In this document: positions 29,201 through 39,515 of the stretch, piece by piece
How positions within the stretch are numbered: the first letter of the stretch is position 1
Layout: each line of letters opens with the position of its first letter
Source of the DNA: Pseudomonadales bacterium
GTDB taxonomy: Bacteria > Pseudomonadota > Gammaproteobacteria > Pseudomonadales > Porticoccaceae
Assembly: GCA_024234435.1 (NCBI GenBank)
Contig: JACKOF010000001.1
Coordinates: forward strand, 992,001 to 1,056,000
Length of the DNA stretch: 64,000 nt
Direction: 5' to 3'
Made by a program: the position numbers and the translations under genes
The notes under the pieces: model-generated
Database searches by the model: none
What the model was told of the DNA's origin: nothing
What the model saw: only the letters and a program-made list of their open reading frames with translations

Positions 29201-29728
29201 CCCCATTGGGTAGATGTCAATCAGAGCCCCACGAACAGCAAATTCACCGTGTTCGAACACAGTATCAACACAGTGGTATCCTGCGCGTTCCAGTTGGTCA
29301 CGTAACTGTTTGACATCCAGTTTGTCGCCCACCTGATAGTTGAAGGATCTGCCGCCAATGTAGGATAACGGTGGCAAACGCTGCATCAGGCAGTTAACGG
29401 GAACCACAATAATGCCTTGTCGGGTTGTAGGCAGTCTTGAGAGAGTGGCGAGTCGTTCTGAAATAATATCCTGGTGGGGAGAGAATAAATCGTAGGGCAG
29501 TGTTTCCCAGTCAGCAAAGTGAAGTACGGGCAACCCTGTTTTGCAGAAAAATCTCAGCTCGGTTTCCAGCTGGGCAGCGTTTTTGGCGGAATCAGTGAGT
29601 AACACTGTGAGTCCGTCGAACTGTTGTGCAGCCTCGGCAATGGCCAGTGATAAACCGGCATCAAGTAAACCGCTCCAAGAGTCCTTGTTGCCGACGATGA
29701 GAGGCGAGGGGAATTGCAATATAGACAT
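26294..29728 (-). CDS. mfd: Transcription-repair coupling factor Mfd
   Basis: It removes RNA polymerase stalled at lesions and recruits UvrA. The 1144-residue protein has a UvrB-homology N-terminal module, the CarD-like RNA polymerase interaction domain (VVHIDHGVGRYQGLE), the RecG-like translocase with Walker A GDVGFGKTEVA and DEEH box IDEEHRFG, motif LTATPIPRTLN, LRGRVGRSHHQAY, and the C-terminal TRCF domain. Length and order are standard. csiV overlaps its 3' end. Confidence 0.97.
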   Translation of the reverse strand: MSILQFPSPLIVGNKDSWSGLLDAGLSLAIAEAAQQFDGLTVLLTDSAKNAAQLETELRFFCKTGLPVLHFADWETLPYDLFSPHQDIISERLATLSRLPTTRQGIIVVPVNCLMQRLPPLSYIGGRSFNYQVGDKLDVKQLRDQLERAGYHCVDTVFEHGEFAVRGALIDIYPMGATTPFRIDLFDDEIETLRSFDPESQRTLEKTDAISLLPAREIPLDKDATTLFQNNWHEHFDVDHRNCPAYQDVSAGIAPQGIEYYLPLFFEHTTSLLEYLPQHCQVFSSGDIQSSASRFWSEIRERYQEYGVDPTRPLLPPTEVFIPVERLFSELKRYPHCTLQTNHTETTGRQFDFLAIPDIAIDAKAAEPLTALQKFLDNNDQRVLFCAETAGRRETLLELLGRINRQPHAVKNWHEFTNSSHPLSITVYPVDRGLLLKNPSICVISEADLFGRQVMQKRRRDKQQQDSDFIVKNLTELRIGAPVVHIDHGVGRYQGLEMITAGGETQEFLTLHYANDAKLYVPVASLHLISRYSGAEEELAPLHRLGSEQWQRAKEKALKQIRDSAAELLDIYAQREAKQGFACKLSEDDYRSFCADFPFEETPDQLDTITAVKRDMLSIRPMDRLVCGDVGFGKTEVAMRAAFIAVSSGKQVIMLVPTTLLAHQHAENFRDRFANWPVRIEELSRFRSGKEQNQILQDAASGKVDILIGTHKLLHSDIDYENLGLLIIDEEHRFGVRQKDKVKALRAEVDILTLTATPIPRTLNLSMSGVRDLSIIATPPAKRLSVKTFVRQHDDRVVREAILREILRGGQVYFLHNEVSNIEKVARELAELVPEARIDIGHGQMRERQLEKVMSDFYHQRFNTLVCTTIIETGIDIPSANTIIINRADKFGLAQLHQLRGRVGRSHHQAYAYLLTPDAKTMTADAVKRLEAIKAADHLGSGFTLATHDMEIRGAGELLGENQSGHIQSIGFTLYMELLEKAVEAIRTGKSIDLKTSLQEDIDINLNLPALIPEDYLPDVNMRLMIYKRIANAARPDQLRELQVEMIDRFGLLPEYVKNLFRITELKLHARRLGIKKLEAGPVGGRIEFSNETIVEPITLIELIQRQPEHYRLQGASGLRFTATMDTVEERLQTTQVLLETLSP

Positions 29729-29825
29729 GGTGAATTCGTACTACCCAAAAGGTGTGGTATTTTAGCGGCACTGGTTCGCTATTGATACGAGGACTTGCCG
29801 TGTTTGTTTACAGGAAGACTGACGG

Positions 29826-30515
29826 ATGCTGAAGGCAATACGGTTTTTTCGTTTCGCATCGCTGTTTGCGGTGGTGCTTTTGTTGTCTGCGTGCGCAGGA
29901 AGCGATTTCAAATTTCGTGATCTCGCCAAAACAGATACTGATATGGTGGTAGAGGCGCATTATCAGGAGTCTCAGCGGTTACTGAGGGAGCTGGCTCTCA
30001 AACTGTACAAGCGCAACCCGCGGGAATGGCGTAAAAGTGGTGTGAGCCCGGAAAAACGGGTGGCGGAATTATTTGCCCAGTCAGGTCCGCTGCAATTCGT
30101 TGAGCTGGCTGGCGTCAGTGGTACTGGAGCGATTGAGCTGGCCCTTGATCCCGGTTTTGACGGTGATCGCGTGTTTGCCTTTATCGCCGGCCTGAATCAC
30201 ATGATCAGGCAGTCTTATGGGTTTCATTCGCAATTTTATATCTTTACCGAGCTCAATGAGCAGCAGCTATATTACAGTGCCCGGAATGTGGAGATAGCAG
30301 CCTGGCGCCTGTCTCAAGGGTTGGGTGATGATGGGCGTCCATTACTGTTGAGTAACAGCATCTCGGGAAAACTGCAAAATCTGAGTTATGAACGATTGTT
30401 TGGGAAGCTGATTGCGACGCAAGACCTGCTGGCTGATGTGATGGCACAAAAGAATCAGCGGTTTATTAACAAAGTGGCTCAGAATGTCGCCACTATGGCA
30501 TTTTTTCCTCTGTAA
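29826..30515 (+). CDS. Putative lipoprotein of unknown function
   Basis: The 229-residue protein has a lipobox LLLSAC at residues 18-23 that follows a hydrophobic signal segment, so it is probably an outer-membrane lipoprotein. The mature part is mostly helical, with FVELAGVSGTGAIELALDP and YSARNVEIAAWRLSQG. I recognise no enzymatic motif. It is divergent from mfd and precedes the GAPDH gene by 79 bases. Confidence 0.8.
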   Translation: MLKAIRFFRFASLFAVVLLLSACAGSDFKFRDLAKTDTDMVVEAHYQESQRLLRELALKLYKRNPREWRKSGVSPEKRVAELFAQSGPLQFVELAGVSGTGAIELALDPGFDGDRVFAFIAGLNHMIRQSYGFHSQFYIFTELNEQQLYYSARNVEIAAWRLSQGLGDDGRPLLLSNSISGKLQNLSYERLFGKLIATQDLLADVMAQKNQRFINKVAQNVATMAFFPL

Positions 30516-30594
30516 TTATTCGCTGCGGTTGCCTGTCTAACCGTTAATCAGGATAATGGCGGCCTGATTCCAGACCACGATAAAAGGTGCATCG

Positions 30595-32055
30595 ATGATC
30601 GAAGAAAACCGTCCTTTACCCGCTGATTTTTTTGCTGACTGGAAAGAGCGTGAAGCGCTTGCCGAGGGCATGATCCCTCTGATAGGAAAGCTGTACAGGG
30701 AGAACAACGTGTCTCTTTATATGTATGGCAAGAGCATGGTGAATCGCTCGGTCATCGAATTAATGAAAGATCACCGCTTTGTGCGCCAGATTGAAAAGAA
30801 CGAGCTTTCCGAATATGAGACGTTCCCTTTGGTGAAAGCGCTTTCGGAAATGGATCTTGGTCCGGCACACATTGATGTGGGCAAGCTGTCAGTCAAATAT
30901 CAGCAAAATGGTAACGGTGGCGACCTGACTGCTTTTCTGCAGAAAGAAGTTGGTGATGATATCGGTAGCAAACGCAAACCTTTACCTCAGCCTCAGGATG
31001 TTGTGCTTTACGGGTTTGGTCGAATTGGGCGATTGATTGCGAGACTTTTACTGGAAAAGGCTGGCGGCGGCGACCAGATGAGACTGCGAGCCATTGTGGT
31101 TCGTAAAGGCAGTGCCGAGGATGACCTTGAAAAGCGCGCCAGCCTGTTGCGGCGCGATTCCGTGCATGGTCCGTTTAATGGCACGATTCGTGTGCTGAAA
31201 GACAGCAATACGCTGATCTGCAACGGTAATGAAGTCAAGGTTATCTACGCCAGCTCACCGGCAGAGGTGGACTATACAAAATATGGTATCGATAACGCTA
31301 TTGTTGTTGACAATACTGGGGTTTGGCGCGACGAGGACGGTCTCGGTCAGCACCTGAAATGTCCAGGCGCAGCCAAAGTTGTGTTGACGGCCCCAGGCAA
31401 GGGTGATATTCCCAATATTGTTTATGGTATTAATCACAGGGAAATTACGGCAGACAAAAAGATCGTCTCTGCGGCTTCCTGTACCACCAATGCTATTGTG
31501 CCGATACTCAAAGCGCTGCTTGATGAATATGGAATTGATTCAGGGCATGTGGAAACTGTTCACGCCTATACCAATGATCAAAATCTGATTGATAACTATC
31601 ACAAAGGGTCGCGCCGCGGTCGAAGTGCGCCATTGAATATGGTGTTAACCGAGACGGGTGCTGCCAAGGCCGTATCAAAAGCGCTGCCCGAACTCGCTGG
31701 AAAGCTGACGGGTAACGCTATCCGGGTGCCAACACCGAACGTTTCAATGGCGATACTGAATTTGCGCCTTGGCCGTGAAACCAATGTTGAAGAGTTGAAC
31801 GAGTACGTGCGGAAAATGTCTCTTCACTCACCGTTGCAGCAGCAGATTGACTACACCATTTCGTCTGAAGCGGTTTCAACGGATTTTGTTGGCTCACGAC
31901 ACGCCTGCATATACGATTCAGAAGCCACTATTGTCAGCGGCAATAACGTGGTTTTGTACTGCTGGTATGACAATGAGTTCGGCTATAGCTGTCAGGTAGT
32001 TCGCTGTCTTGAGCAAATGGCCGGTGTTTCCTGGCCTATGTATCCTCGGAACTGA
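30595..32055 (+). CDS. gap: Glyceraldehyde-3-phosphate dehydrogenase with N-terminal extension
   Basis: The NAD-binding GFGRIGR lies at 140-146 and the catalytic Cys is C296 in SAASCTTNA. The C-terminal NEFGYSCQVVR is also typical. The protein has 486 residues against about 335 for standard GAPDH, because about 134 residues precede the Rossmann fold. That extension is helical (LADFF-WKEREALAEGMIPL, SLYMYGKSMVNRSVIEL) and has no obvious catalytic motif. The same long form exists next to mfd in Pseudomonas, so it is a family trait. A ribosome site AAGGTG precedes the ATG, and a terminator follows. Confidence 0.93.
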   Translation: MIEENRPLPADFFADWKEREALAEGMIPLIGKLYRENNVSLYMYGKSMVNRSVIELMKDHRFVRQIEKNELSEYETFPLVKALSEMDLGPAHIDVGKLSVKYQQNGNGGDLTAFLQKEVGDDIGSKRKPLPQPQDVVLYGFGRIGRLIARLLLEKAGGGDQMRLRAIVVRKGSAEDDLEKRASLLRRDSVHGPFNGTIRVLKDSNTLICNGNEVKVIYASSPAEVDYTKYGIDNAIVVDNTGVWRDEDGLGQHLKCPGAAKVVLTAPGKGDIPNIVYGINHREITADKKIVSAASCTTNAIVPILKALLDEYGIDSGHVETVHAYTNDQNLIDNYHKGSRRGRSAPLNMVLTETGAAKAVSKALPELAGKLTGNAIRVPTPNVSMAILNLRLGRETNVEELNEYVRKMSLHSPLQQQIDYTISSEAVSTDFVGSRHACIYDSEATIVSGNNVVLYCWYDNEFGYSCQVVRCLEQMAGVSWPMYPRN

Positions 32056-32077
32056 GTCTGCACCGGTACGTGTGTAT

Positions 32078-32107
32078 AAAAAGCCTCGTTAATTCGGGGT
32101 TTTTTTA
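32078..32107 (+). terminator. Terminator of the GAPDH gene
   Basis: AAAAAGCCTCG-TTAATT-CGGGGTTTTTTT forms a stem with two G-U pairs and a seven-base T run. Confidence 0.85.
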
Positions 32108-32184
32108 TACATGGCTGTTGCAGAAAAATACCGGACTCAGATCAAGAAGTTTGTCGATTTATGTCTGCCCAGTCACCTAAAATC

Positions 32185-32213
32185 TGGTAATCATGGCGCT
32201 GGATCTCTATAAT
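32185..32213 (+). promoter_or_regulatory. Possible nqr operon promoter
   Basis: A perfect TATAAT (32208-32213) has TGGTAA 17 bases upstream. The nqrA start is 84 bases downstream. The -35 is weak. Confidence 0.45.
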
Positions 32214-32296
32214 TCGCAGCGTTTTGAATGTTTGCAACAAATGCTGGCCATTAGGCGTTTAGCACTCTCTAACTCTCTTTAAAACAGGCGATAATT

Positions 32297-33634
32297 ATGA
32301 TTAAAATCCGTCGCGGATTGGACTTGCCTATCTCAGGAGCGCCTGAGCAAGTCATTCACGATGGCCCCACTGTTAATTCTGTTGCCATTGTTGGTTACGA
32401 CTATGTTGGTATGAAGCCAACCATGGCCGTCCAGGAAGGTGACCGGGTAGCACAGGGGCAATTGTTATTTACTGATAAAAAAACACCGGGCGTTAAATAC
32501 ACAGCACCTGCTGCAGGGGTTGTTAAGGCGATTAATCGTGGTGAACGCCGCGTTTTTCAATCGTTGGTGATTGACGTAGATGGCGATGAGGCTGAAACGT
32601 TTCAGGCCTTCGGTGCTTCTGATCTGGCTTCGCTGCCTCGTGAGCAGGTGGTTAACCAACTGGTTGACTCCGGTCTCTGGACAACTCTGCGCACCAGGCC
32701 ATATTCAAAGGTTCCAGCAGTAGAGTCTGTGCCCAGTTCCATCTTTGTGTCTGCTCTGGATACCAACCCACTCGCCGCTGATCCGATGCTGATCATTAAC
32801 GAGCGCCGCGAAGATTTCGTCAGTGGTCTGAAGTTGTTAACCCGATTAACGGAAGGAAGTGTGCACTTAAGTGCGGCTTCCTCTGCCGACCTGCCGGAAA
32901 TTGGCGGTGTGCAACGGCATGCTGTAGAAGGTGTTCACCCCGCAGGATTGGTCGGTACACAAATCCATTTTATTGATCCAGTCAGCGCCGGAAAAACAGT
33001 CTGGAGCATTGGTTATCAAGATGTGTTGGCCATTGGCGCACTGTTTACCTCCGGACGCATTGATAACCGCCGAGTGATCGCTCTCGCTGGCCCCCAAGTT
33101 GAAAAACCCAGGTTAGTTCGCACAGTTGTTGGCGCCTCTCTGGATGATTTGACCGCTGGCCAACTAAAAGATGCTGAAAACAGGATTGTTTCCGGTTCGA
33201 TCCTTTCTGGTCGGCGTGCCGCTGGTCCTCTTGCCTATCTGGGCCGTTACCATGTTCAGGTTTCAGTTTTGCAGGAGGGTCGCAATCGCCAGTTCATGCG
33301 TTACATGTCACTGGGTGCTTCTCAGCATTCGGTATTGCCGATTTATCTCTCGAGCATGTCCGGAGACAAACAGTTTGATATGACGACTAATACTAATGGC
33401 AGCGAGAGGGCTATGGTGCCTCTGGGGCAGTATGAACAGGTGATGCCCATGGATATTTTACCTACCCAGTTGCTGCGGGCTTTGATAGTCGGTGATACGG
33501 AAACTGCTCAAAAACTGGGCTGCCTTGAACTGGACGAAGAGGATCTTGCTCTTTGTACTTATGTGTGTGTCGGGAAATATGAATACGGCCCGATTCTTCG
33601 CGATAACCTTGCCCGTATTGAAATGGAGGGCTGA
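32297..33634 (+). CDS. nqrA: Na+-translocating NADH:quinone reductase subunit A
   Basis: This is the quinone-interacting peripheral subunit of the Na+-NQR complex. The 445-residue protein begins with the family's [16 protein letters not shown] and contains a biotinyl/lipoyl-like barrel domain ([14 protein letters not shown]). It is the first gene of nqrABCDEF. It has no membrane helices, as expected. Confidence 0.97.
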   Translation: MIKIRRGLDLPISGAPEQVIHDGPTVNSVAIVGYDYVGMKPTMAVQEGDRVAQGQLLFTDKKTPGVKYTAPAAGVVKAINRGERRVFQSLVIDVDGDEAETFQAFGASDLASLPREQVVNQLVDSGLWTTLRTRPYSKVPAVESVPSSIFVSALDTNPLAADPMLIINERREDFVSGLKLLTRLTEGSVHLSAASSADLPEIGGVQRHAVEGVHPAGLVGTQIHFIDPVSAGKTVWSIGYQDVLAIGALFTSGRIDNRRVIALAGPQVEKPRLVRTVVGASLDDLTAGQLKDAENRIVSGSILSGRRAAGPLAYLGRYHVQVSVLQEGRNRQFMRYMSLGASQHSVLPIYLSSMSGDKQFDMTTNTNGSERAMVPLGQYEQVMPMDILPTQLLRALIVGDTETAQKLGCLELDEEDLALCTYVCVGKYEYGPILRDNLARIEMEG

Positions 33635-33637
33635 TTA

Positions 33638-34840
33638 ATGGGGTTGCGTAAATTTCTTGATGATATTGAGCATCATTTTCACAAAGGTGGCCGCTGGGAA
33701 AAATGGTATGCGCTGTATGAAGCCGCAGATACCATTTTTTATGCACCGGGTTCGGTAACTAAAACCGGATCTCACGTACGTGATGGCGTTGACCTTAAGC
33801 GGGTGATGATCACTGTCTGGCTGGCGGCATTTCCAGCCATGTTTTACGGTATGTATAACCTGGGTTTTCAGGCGAACACCATCCTGGAAGCTACAGGTGT
33901 AACCCAGATTGATGGTTTCCATGGGGCTTTTATAGCGGCTCTGGCTGGGTTTGACCCTAACAGTATTTGGGATTGCATGATCTTTGGTGCGACCTACTTT
34001 GTGCCTATTTATGTTGTCACATTTGTGGTTGGCGGCTTCTGGGAAGTACTGTTTGCCATGATTCGTGGCCATGAAGTGAATGAGGGGTTCTTTGTAACCT
34101 CCATTTTATTTGCCTTGATCTGTCCGCCCGATATACCACTGTGGCAGGTGGCTCTGGGCATCAGCTTCGGCGTGGTGATTGGCAAAGAGGTTTTTGGCGG
34201 AACGGGTAAAAACTTTCTCAATCCTGCTTTGACCGGGCGTGCCTTTCTGTTTTTTGCTTACCCTGCACAATTATCTGGCGATGCTGTCTGGACGGCGGTT
34301 GATGGCTATACCGGCGCTACGGCACTTTCGATAGCTGCCAGTGAAGGCGTTGATATGCTGAACGAGAAAATCGGCCTGATGAACGCTTTTCTGGGGAATA
34401 TGCACGGTTCTGTAGGTGAGACATCCACATTGGCAATTTTTATCGGTGGCGCTTTGTTGTTAATTAACCGTATTGCTGCCTGGCGGATTGTGCTGGGCGT
34501 CATGATTGGCATGATCGGGTTGTCCACAGTGCTGAATCTGATTGGCTCGGATAGCAATCCCATGTTTGCAGTGCCCTGGTACTGGCATCTGGTGATGGGC
34601 GGTTTTGCTTTCGGCATGATTTTCATGGCGACAGATCCCGTTTCAGCTTCCATGACCAATACCGGTAAATGGTGGTTTGGCGCGCTGATAGGCGTGATGG
34701 TAATCCTTATCCGGGTGGTTAACCCGGCCTTTCCGGAAGGCATGATGTTGGCGATTCTCTTTGCAAACCTTTTTGCGCCATTGATTGACCACTTTGTGGT
34801 ACAAGCAAATATTAAACGGAGGATGGCACGTGTCCGGTAA
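33638..34840 (+). CDS. nqrB: Na+-NQR subunit B, flavinylated membrane subunit
   Basis: It is a 400-residue multi-span membrane protein that carries covalently bound FMN and riboflavin. The ApbE flavinylation motif DGYTGAT is present near residue 225, with the acceptor Thr at its end. The N-terminus ([21 protein letters not shown]) is typical. It follows nqrA by three bases and overlaps nqrC by 11. Confidence 0.97.
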   Translation: MGLRKFLDDIEHHFHKGGRWEKWYALYEAADTIFYAPGSVTKTGSHVRDGVDLKRVMITVWLAAFPAMFYGMYNLGFQANTILEATGVTQIDGFHGAFIAALAGFDPNSIWDCMIFGATYFVPIYVVTFVVGGFWEVLFAMIRGHEVNEGFFVTSILFALICPPDIPLWQVALGISFGVVIGKEVFGGTGKNFLNPALTGRAFLFFAYPAQLSGDAVWTAVDGYTGATALSIAASEGVDMLNEKIGLMNAFLGNMHGSVGETSTLAIFIGGALLLINRIAAWRIVLGVMIGMIGLSTVLNLIGSDSNPMFAVPWYWHLVMGGFAFGMIFMATDPVSASMTNTGKWWFGALIGVMVILIRVVNPAFPEGMMLAILFANLFAPLIDHFVVQANIKRRMARVR

Positions 34841-35603
34841 CGATAGCACTCAAAAAACTATCCTGGTTGCTCTGGTACTTTGTCTGGTCTGCTCCATTCT
34901 TGTTGCAACTGCGGCGGTTATGCTAAGGCCCGCACAGCAGGCGAACAAGGCGCTGGATAAAAAGACAAATATTCTTGCCGCTGCGGGTCTGCTTAATACA
35001 GACGTTTCTATTGAAGAGCAGTTTGAAGCAGTATCAACTCGTGTTGTTGATATAAATTCAGGAAAGTTCAGCGACGCAGTAGACCCCGCTGTTTATGATC
35101 AGCGCAAGGCAGCAAAAGATCCAGCGTTGTCGACGAAACTCAGTGCTGAAAATGATCTTGCCAAAATAGGCAGTCAGGAAAACTATGCGCTTGTTTACAT
35201 CGTTGAGAACCAGCAGGGTATTGATAAGGTAATACTGCCAATCAAGGGGTACGGTCTCTGGTCGACACTCTATGGTTTTGTTGCGCTTGAAGCGGATCTG
35301 AATACCGTAGCCGGTATCGGTTTCTATGAGCATGCAGAAACACCCGGGCTTGGTGGTGAAGTTGATAACCCTTTGTGGAAGGCCAAGTGGGTAGGTAAAA
35401 AGATTTATACCGATGAGGGTGAAAGCGCCATCCACGTAATTAAAGGCACTGTTGACACATCTCGCCCGGAAGCTGTCCATCAAATAGATGGTTTGTCGGG
35501 TGCAACGTTGACAAGCCGTGGTGTTGATAATCTTGTGAAGTTCTGGATGGGTGAGCAGGGTTTTGCCCCCTTCCTGGCTAACTTGCGTGCAGGGGAGGCC
35601 TGA
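34830..35603 (+). CDS. nqrC: Na+-NQR subunit C, flavinylated
   Basis: It carries the second covalent FMN on the periplasmic side. The protein has one N-terminal membrane helix and an FMN-binding domain with the flavinylation motif DGLSGAT. A longer ORF begins at 34785, but GTG at 34830 has a GGAGG about eight bases upstream and gives the usual [10 protein letters not shown] start with 257 residues. It overlaps the nqrB end by 11 bases. Confidence 0.95.
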   Translation: MSGNDSTQKTILVALVLCLVCSILVATAAVMLRPAQQANKALDKKTNILAAAGLLNTDVSIEEQFEAVSTRVVDINSGKFSDAVDPAVYDQRKAAKDPALSTKLSAENDLAKIGSQENYALVYIVENQQGIDKVILPIKGYGLWSTLYGFVALEADLNTVAGIGFYEHAETPGLGGEVDNPLWKAKWVGKKIYTDEGESAIHVIKGTVDTSRPEAVHQIDGLSGATLTSRGVDNLVKFWMGEQGFAPFLANLRAGEA

Positions 35604-35605
35604 CA

Positions 35606-36271
35606 GTGTCTGATAAGATGAAAGATGTACTGGTAAATCCGGTATTTGATAACAATCCGATAGCGCTTCAGATTCTTGGAATCTGTTCTGCACTGGCTGT
35701 GACATCCAGCCTGCAGGTTTCGGTAGTGATGTGCATTGCATTGACTGCGGTAACGGCATTTTCGAATTTTTTTGTATCCCTGATTCGGCACCATATCCCC
35801 GGTAGCATCCGTATTATTGTACAGATGACTATTATTGCTTCGCTGGTGATTGTCGTGGATCAGGTTTTGAAGGCTTATGCTTACAGCATCAGTAAGCAGC
35901 TCTCGGTATTTGTTGGTTTGATTATTACCAACTGCATCGTGATGGGCCGTGCGGAAGCCTACGCCATGAAGAATCCGCCCATCCCCAGCTTTATTGACGG
36001 TTTGGGTAACGGTCTTGGTTATAGTGTGATTCTGCTGGTACTGGCGTTCATTCGCGAACTGTTTGGCTCAGGCAAGTTGTTCGGCTTTGAAATACTGCCT
36101 CTTGCGAGTACAGGTGGCTGGTATGTGCCCAACGGCATGCTGTTGTTGCCCCCCAGTGCTTTCTTCCTGATCGGCCTGATTATTTGGGCACTGCGCTCGT
36201 GGAAGAAAAAGCAGGTGGAAGCACCCGAGTACAAGATGGCTCCCAATTCACCTAAAGGGGAGCTTGTCTGA
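35606..36271 (+). CDS. nqrD: Na+-NQR subunit D
   Basis: A 221-residue membrane subunit with six helices, homologous to NqrE and RnfA/E. The conserved [15 protein letters not shown] holds the Cys that helps bind the intramembrane iron centre between NqrD and NqrE. The start is GTG at 35606, and its TGA overlaps the nqrE ATG. Confidence 0.97.
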   Translation: MSDKMKDVLVNPVFDNNPIALQILGICSALAVTSSLQVSVVMCIALTAVTAFSNFFVSLIRHHIPGSIRIIVQMTIIASLVIVVDQVLKAYAYSISKQLSVFVGLIITNCIVMGRAEAYAMKNPPIPSFIDGLGNGLGYSVILLVLAFIRELFGSGKLFGFEILPLASTGGWYVPNGMLLLPPSAFFLIGLIIWALRSWKKKQVEAPEYKMAPNSPKGELV

Positions 36272-36888
36272 TGGAACATTATTTAAGTCTGTTTATTCGG
36301 TCGATCTTTATTGAGAATATGGCGCTGGCATTTTTTCTCGGGATGTGTACTTTTCTGGCCATCTCGAAAAAAATTGAAGCAGCGGTTGGGCTGGGTATTG
36401 CTGTTATCGTGGTGCTGGCAATTACTGTACCGGCTAATAATTTTATCTATACCAACCTGCTGGCTGAGGGTGCGCTAACCTGGACTGGTATCGAGGGGAT
36501 GGAAACTGTTGACCTGAGTTTCCTGGGCCTTCTGAGTTACATTGGTGTTATTGCAGCTATTGTTCAGATCATGGAAATGTTTCTCGATCGGTATGTGCCT
36601 AACCTCTATAACGCTCTTGGTGTTTTCCTGCCTTTGATTACGGTGAACTGCGCCATTATGGGGGCTTCACTATTTATGGTTGAGAGGAACTACAATCTCG
36701 CGGAAAGTGCTGTATTTGGCCTCGGTTCGGGTGTCGGCTGGGCTTTGGCGATTACTGCTTTGGCCGGTATCCGTGAAAAGTTGAAATACAGTGATGTGCC
36801 GGAAGGGCTTCGTGGCCTGGGCATTGCTTTTATCACTGTTGGTTTGATGTCGTTGGGCTTCATGTCCTTCGGCGGTATTGATCTTTAA
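36271..36888 (+). CDS. nqrE: Na+-NQR subunit E
   Basis: A 205-residue six-helix membrane subunit that is inversely related to NqrD. The Cys-bearing motifs [10 protein letters not shown] and [15 protein letters not shown] are visible and supply ligands to the shared intramembrane iron site. It shares one base with the nqrD stop codon. Confidence 0.97.
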   Translation: MEHYLSLFIRSIFIENMALAFFLGMCTFLAISKKIEAAVGLGIAVIVVLAITVPANNFIYTNLLAEGALTWTGIEGMETVDLSFLGLLSYIGVIAAIVQIMEMFLDRYVPNLYNALGVFLPLITVNCAIMGASLFMVERNYNLAESAVFGLGSGVGWALAITALAGIREKLKYSDVPEGLRGLGIAFITVGLMSLGFMSFGGIDL

Positions 36889-36906
36889 AGCGCCAAAGAG
36901 GCAGTT

Positions 36907-38130
36907 ATGAATCAGGAAATTATTCTCGGCGTTTTCATGTTCACTGCAGTGGTTTTGGCTCTGGTGGTGGTCATTCTCGCTGCCCGTGCAAAACTGGTTA
37001 GTTCCGGTGACGTGGTAATCGAAATTAATGGCGAAAAAACAATCACCGTTCCTGCTGGTGACAAATTGTTACAGACGTTGTCAGCAAGTGGTCTGTTTTT
37101 GCCCTCCGCCTGTGGCGGCGGTGGTAGTTGCGCCCAGTGCAAGTGTATTGTGACCGAAGGTGGTGGAGCTATGCTGCCCACTGAAGAGCCCCACTTTACT
37201 CGGCGTGAGGCGAAGGAAGGTTGGCGCCTTTCCTGCCAGACACCCGTCAAGCAGGATATGAAGGTAGAAGTACCCGAAGAAGTATTCGGAGTTAAACAAT
37301 GGGAGTGTACTGTTGAGTCAAATCCCAATGTGGCAACTTTCATCAAAGAGCTGACGTTGCGTTTACCAGAAGGTGAAAATGTTGACTTCCGTGCGGGTGG
37401 ATATGTTCAGCTTGAGTGCCCACCTCATCATGTCAAATACAGTGATTTTGATATTCAGAAGGAATACCGTGGCGATTGGGAGCGGTTTGATTTCTTCAAA
37501 TACGAGTCCATTGTCACTGAGCCAGTTATTCGTGCTTACTCGATGGCGAACTACCCTGAAGAAAAGGGTATTGTGAAATTCAATATCCGTTGTGCAACAC
37601 CGCCGCCAGGATCTCAGGGTATCCCGCCGGGAATCATGTCTTCCTGGGTGTTCAATCTGAAACCTGGCGACAAAGTCACTGTTTATGGTCCGTTTGGTGA
37701 GTTTTTTGCCAAGGACACAGATAACGAGATGATTTTTATCGGTGGTGGTGCTGGTATGGCCCCGATGCGTTCGCATATTTTTGATCAGTTGAAACGATTG
37801 AATTCAAAGCGCAAGATTTCCTTCTGGTATGGTGCTCGCTCATTGCGTGAGTGTTTCTACAATGAAGAGTATGATCTGCTGGCAGAGGAAAACGACAATT
37901 TTGACTGGCATCTGGCGCTGTCTGATCCTCAGCCTGAAGATAATTGGGATGGATTGACAGGCTTTATTCACCAAGTGCTTTATGATCAGTATCTGAAGGA
38001 CCACCCTGCACCAGAGGACTGTGAGTACTACATGTGCGGACCGCCCATGATGAATGCTGCCGTAGTCAATATGCTACTGGACCTGGGCGTTGAAAGAGAC
38101 CACATATTCCTCGATGATTTTGGTGGGTAA
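36907..38130 (+). CDS. nqrF: Na+-NQR subunit F, NADH-oxidising flavoprotein
   Basis: It is the electron entry subunit. After one N-terminal membrane helix the protein has a [2Fe-2S] domain with C69, C75, C78 and C110, an FAD domain with [10 protein letters not shown], and an NADH domain with [13 protein letters not shown]. The C-terminus LDDFGG is typical. It has 407 residues. The apbE reading frame opens within its end. Confidence 0.97.
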   Translation: MNQEIILGVFMFTAVVLALVVVILAARAKLVSSGDVVIEINGEKTITVPAGDKLLQTLSASGLFLPSACGGGGSCAQCKCIVTEGGGAMLPTEEPHFTRREAKEGWRLSCQTPVKQDMKVEVPEEVFGVKQWECTVESNPNVATFIKELTLRLPEGENVDFRAGGYVQLECPPHHVKYSDFDIQKEYRGDWERFDFFKYESIVTEPVIRAYSMANYPEEKGIVKFNIRCATPPPGSQGIPPGIMSSWVFNLKPGDKVTVYGPFGEFFAKDTDNEMIFIGGGAGMAPMRSHIFDQLKRLNSKRKISFWYGARSLRECFYNEEYDLLAEENDNFDWHLALSDPQPEDNWDGLTGFIHQVLYDQYLKDHPAPEDCEYYMCGPPMMNAAVVNMLLDLGVERDHIFLDDFGG

Positions 38131-39190
38131 TATCATTTTGCCGTGGCAAAAGCGATCAAAAGCGGGGTTAGTAGCCTCGCTTTTGTTTTTGGTTCTGATG
38201 GGGCTTTCGGGCTGTAGTTCTGATTCTGAGAAATACAGTTTCAGCGGTTCAACGATGGGCACCAGCTACCACATTACAGTTGTGTCTGGCTCTGGTGTGA
38301 ATGTTTCTTCTCTTTCTGATCAGGTTCAGCGACGGCTTGATCAATTGGACAATATATTTTCCACTTATAAGCCTCAGTCCGAGTTGAGTCGACTGAATAG
38401 TACCGAAGTGGGGCAGCCATTTTCTTTAAGCCCCGAGATGCTTGACGTGCTGTCTCTTTCACAGGAGCTTTATCAGGCGACCAGCGAAGCTTTTAACCCG
38501 GCTATTGGGCCACTGGTTGATTTATGGGGGTTTGGCCCTATGCCTGCTGGCGAACAGTTACCTGATGATGATCAGATAACTGAGAGGTTACTCATGGTCG
38601 ACTTCTCGCAACTGGTTATTGGCGAGAATGAATCAGTCGCAATAAAGCAAAGACCCCTGCAAATCGATTTGTCTGCTGTAGCTAAGGGCTATGCGGTTGA
38701 TCAGGTGGCGGAATTGCTGGAAGCAAAGCATTTTCATGATTATCTCGTCGAGATCGGCGGAGAGCTGCGCTTATCCGGCTTGAATCAGCAGAATGAGCCT
38801 TGGCGTATTGGCATCGAACGGCCAGCGCTGGAGCGGGGGGCGGCCCAGGAAATTATGTCATTATCTGATACTGGACTTGCCACTTCAGGCGATTATCGCA
38901 ATTATATAGACCGGGATGGGGTTCGTTATTCCCATACCATCGATCCGCTTACGGGGAAACCGGTAATAAACAGACTTGCCTCGGTAACGGTGATTCACCC
39001 GAATGCTGCTTCTGCAGATGCCCTGGCCACTGCATTTATGGTGATGGGAGAGTCCAAGGCCATGCAATATGCTGAAAGTGAGAATATTGCGGCATACTTT
39101 ATTGTCAAAGATGACAAGAGTTTCAGTGAACGCCATAGTAACGCCTTTAACGTACTGTTGGATAATGTGAACGAAAAGATAAAGAACTGA
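38114..39190 (+). CDS. apbE: FAD:protein FMN transferase ApbE
   Basis: It transfers FMN from FAD to Thr in NqrB and NqrC, both of which carry its target motif in this operon. The protein is a lipoprotein with lipobox GLSGC after a hydrophobic stretch. The family core [27 protein letters not shown] and IGGELRLSG are present, as is [12 protein letters not shown]. The start is uncertain: ATG 38114 overlaps nqrF by 17 bases, while TTG at 38138 after GGTGGG is also possible. About 358 residues. Confidence 0.94.
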   Translation: MILVGNIILPWQKRSKAGLVASLLFLVLMGLSGCSSDSEKYSFSGSTMGTSYHITVVSGSGVNVSSLSDQVQRRLDQLDNIFSTYKPQSELSRLNSTEVGQPFSLSPEMLDVLSLSQELYQATSEAFNPAIGPLVDLWGFGPMPAGEQLPDDDQITERLLMVDFSQLVIGENESVAIKQRPLQIDLSAVAKGYAVDQVAELLEAKHFHDYLVEIGGELRLSGLNQQNEPWRIGIERPALERGAAQEIMSLSDTGLATSGDYRNYIDRDGVRYSHTIDPLTGKPVINRLASVTVIHPNAASADALATAFMVMGESKAMQYAESENIAAYFIVKDDKSFSERHSNAFNVLLDNVNEKIKN

Positions 39191-39203
39191 GGTTAATATT
39201 CAG

Positions 39204-39461
39204 ATGTTGCTACTGGTTTCAGCGATTGTTGTGATGGCGTTGGTGATGGCTGGTATGGCTATCGGGGTGATGATGGGCCGCAAGCCTTTAAAGGGTTCCT
39301 GCGGCGGTGTTGCGGCGGCATTGGGTGAAGAAAACTATACCTGTGAGATATGTGGAGGTGACCCGAACAAGTGCGATGAATCAGATAGTGATTCGAATAA
39401 AGTGGTTAAAACAAAAAACGCCACGTCTACGGCTTCGCTTGGGTACAACGCAGCGCCTTAA
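39204..39461 (+). CDS. nqrM: NqrM, Na+-NQR maturation factor
   Basis: This 85-residue small membrane protein is needed for iron insertion into Na+-NQR. It has one N-terminal helix, then KPLKGSCGGVAAALG and the Cys cluster CEICGGDPNKC. It follows apbE by 13 bases, with GAGG ahead of the ATG, and closes the nqr operon. The Asn/Ser/Thr-rich tail is not conserved. Confidence 0.95.
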   Translation: MLLLVSAIVVMALVMAGMAIGVMMGRKPLKGSCGGVAAALGEENYTCEICGGDPNKCDESDSDSNKVVKTKNATSTASLGYNAAP

Positions 39462-39515
39462 CGCGCAAACAACATTAAACAAAACAGTTCGGTTTCAATT
39501 AATACGGCCGAATGG

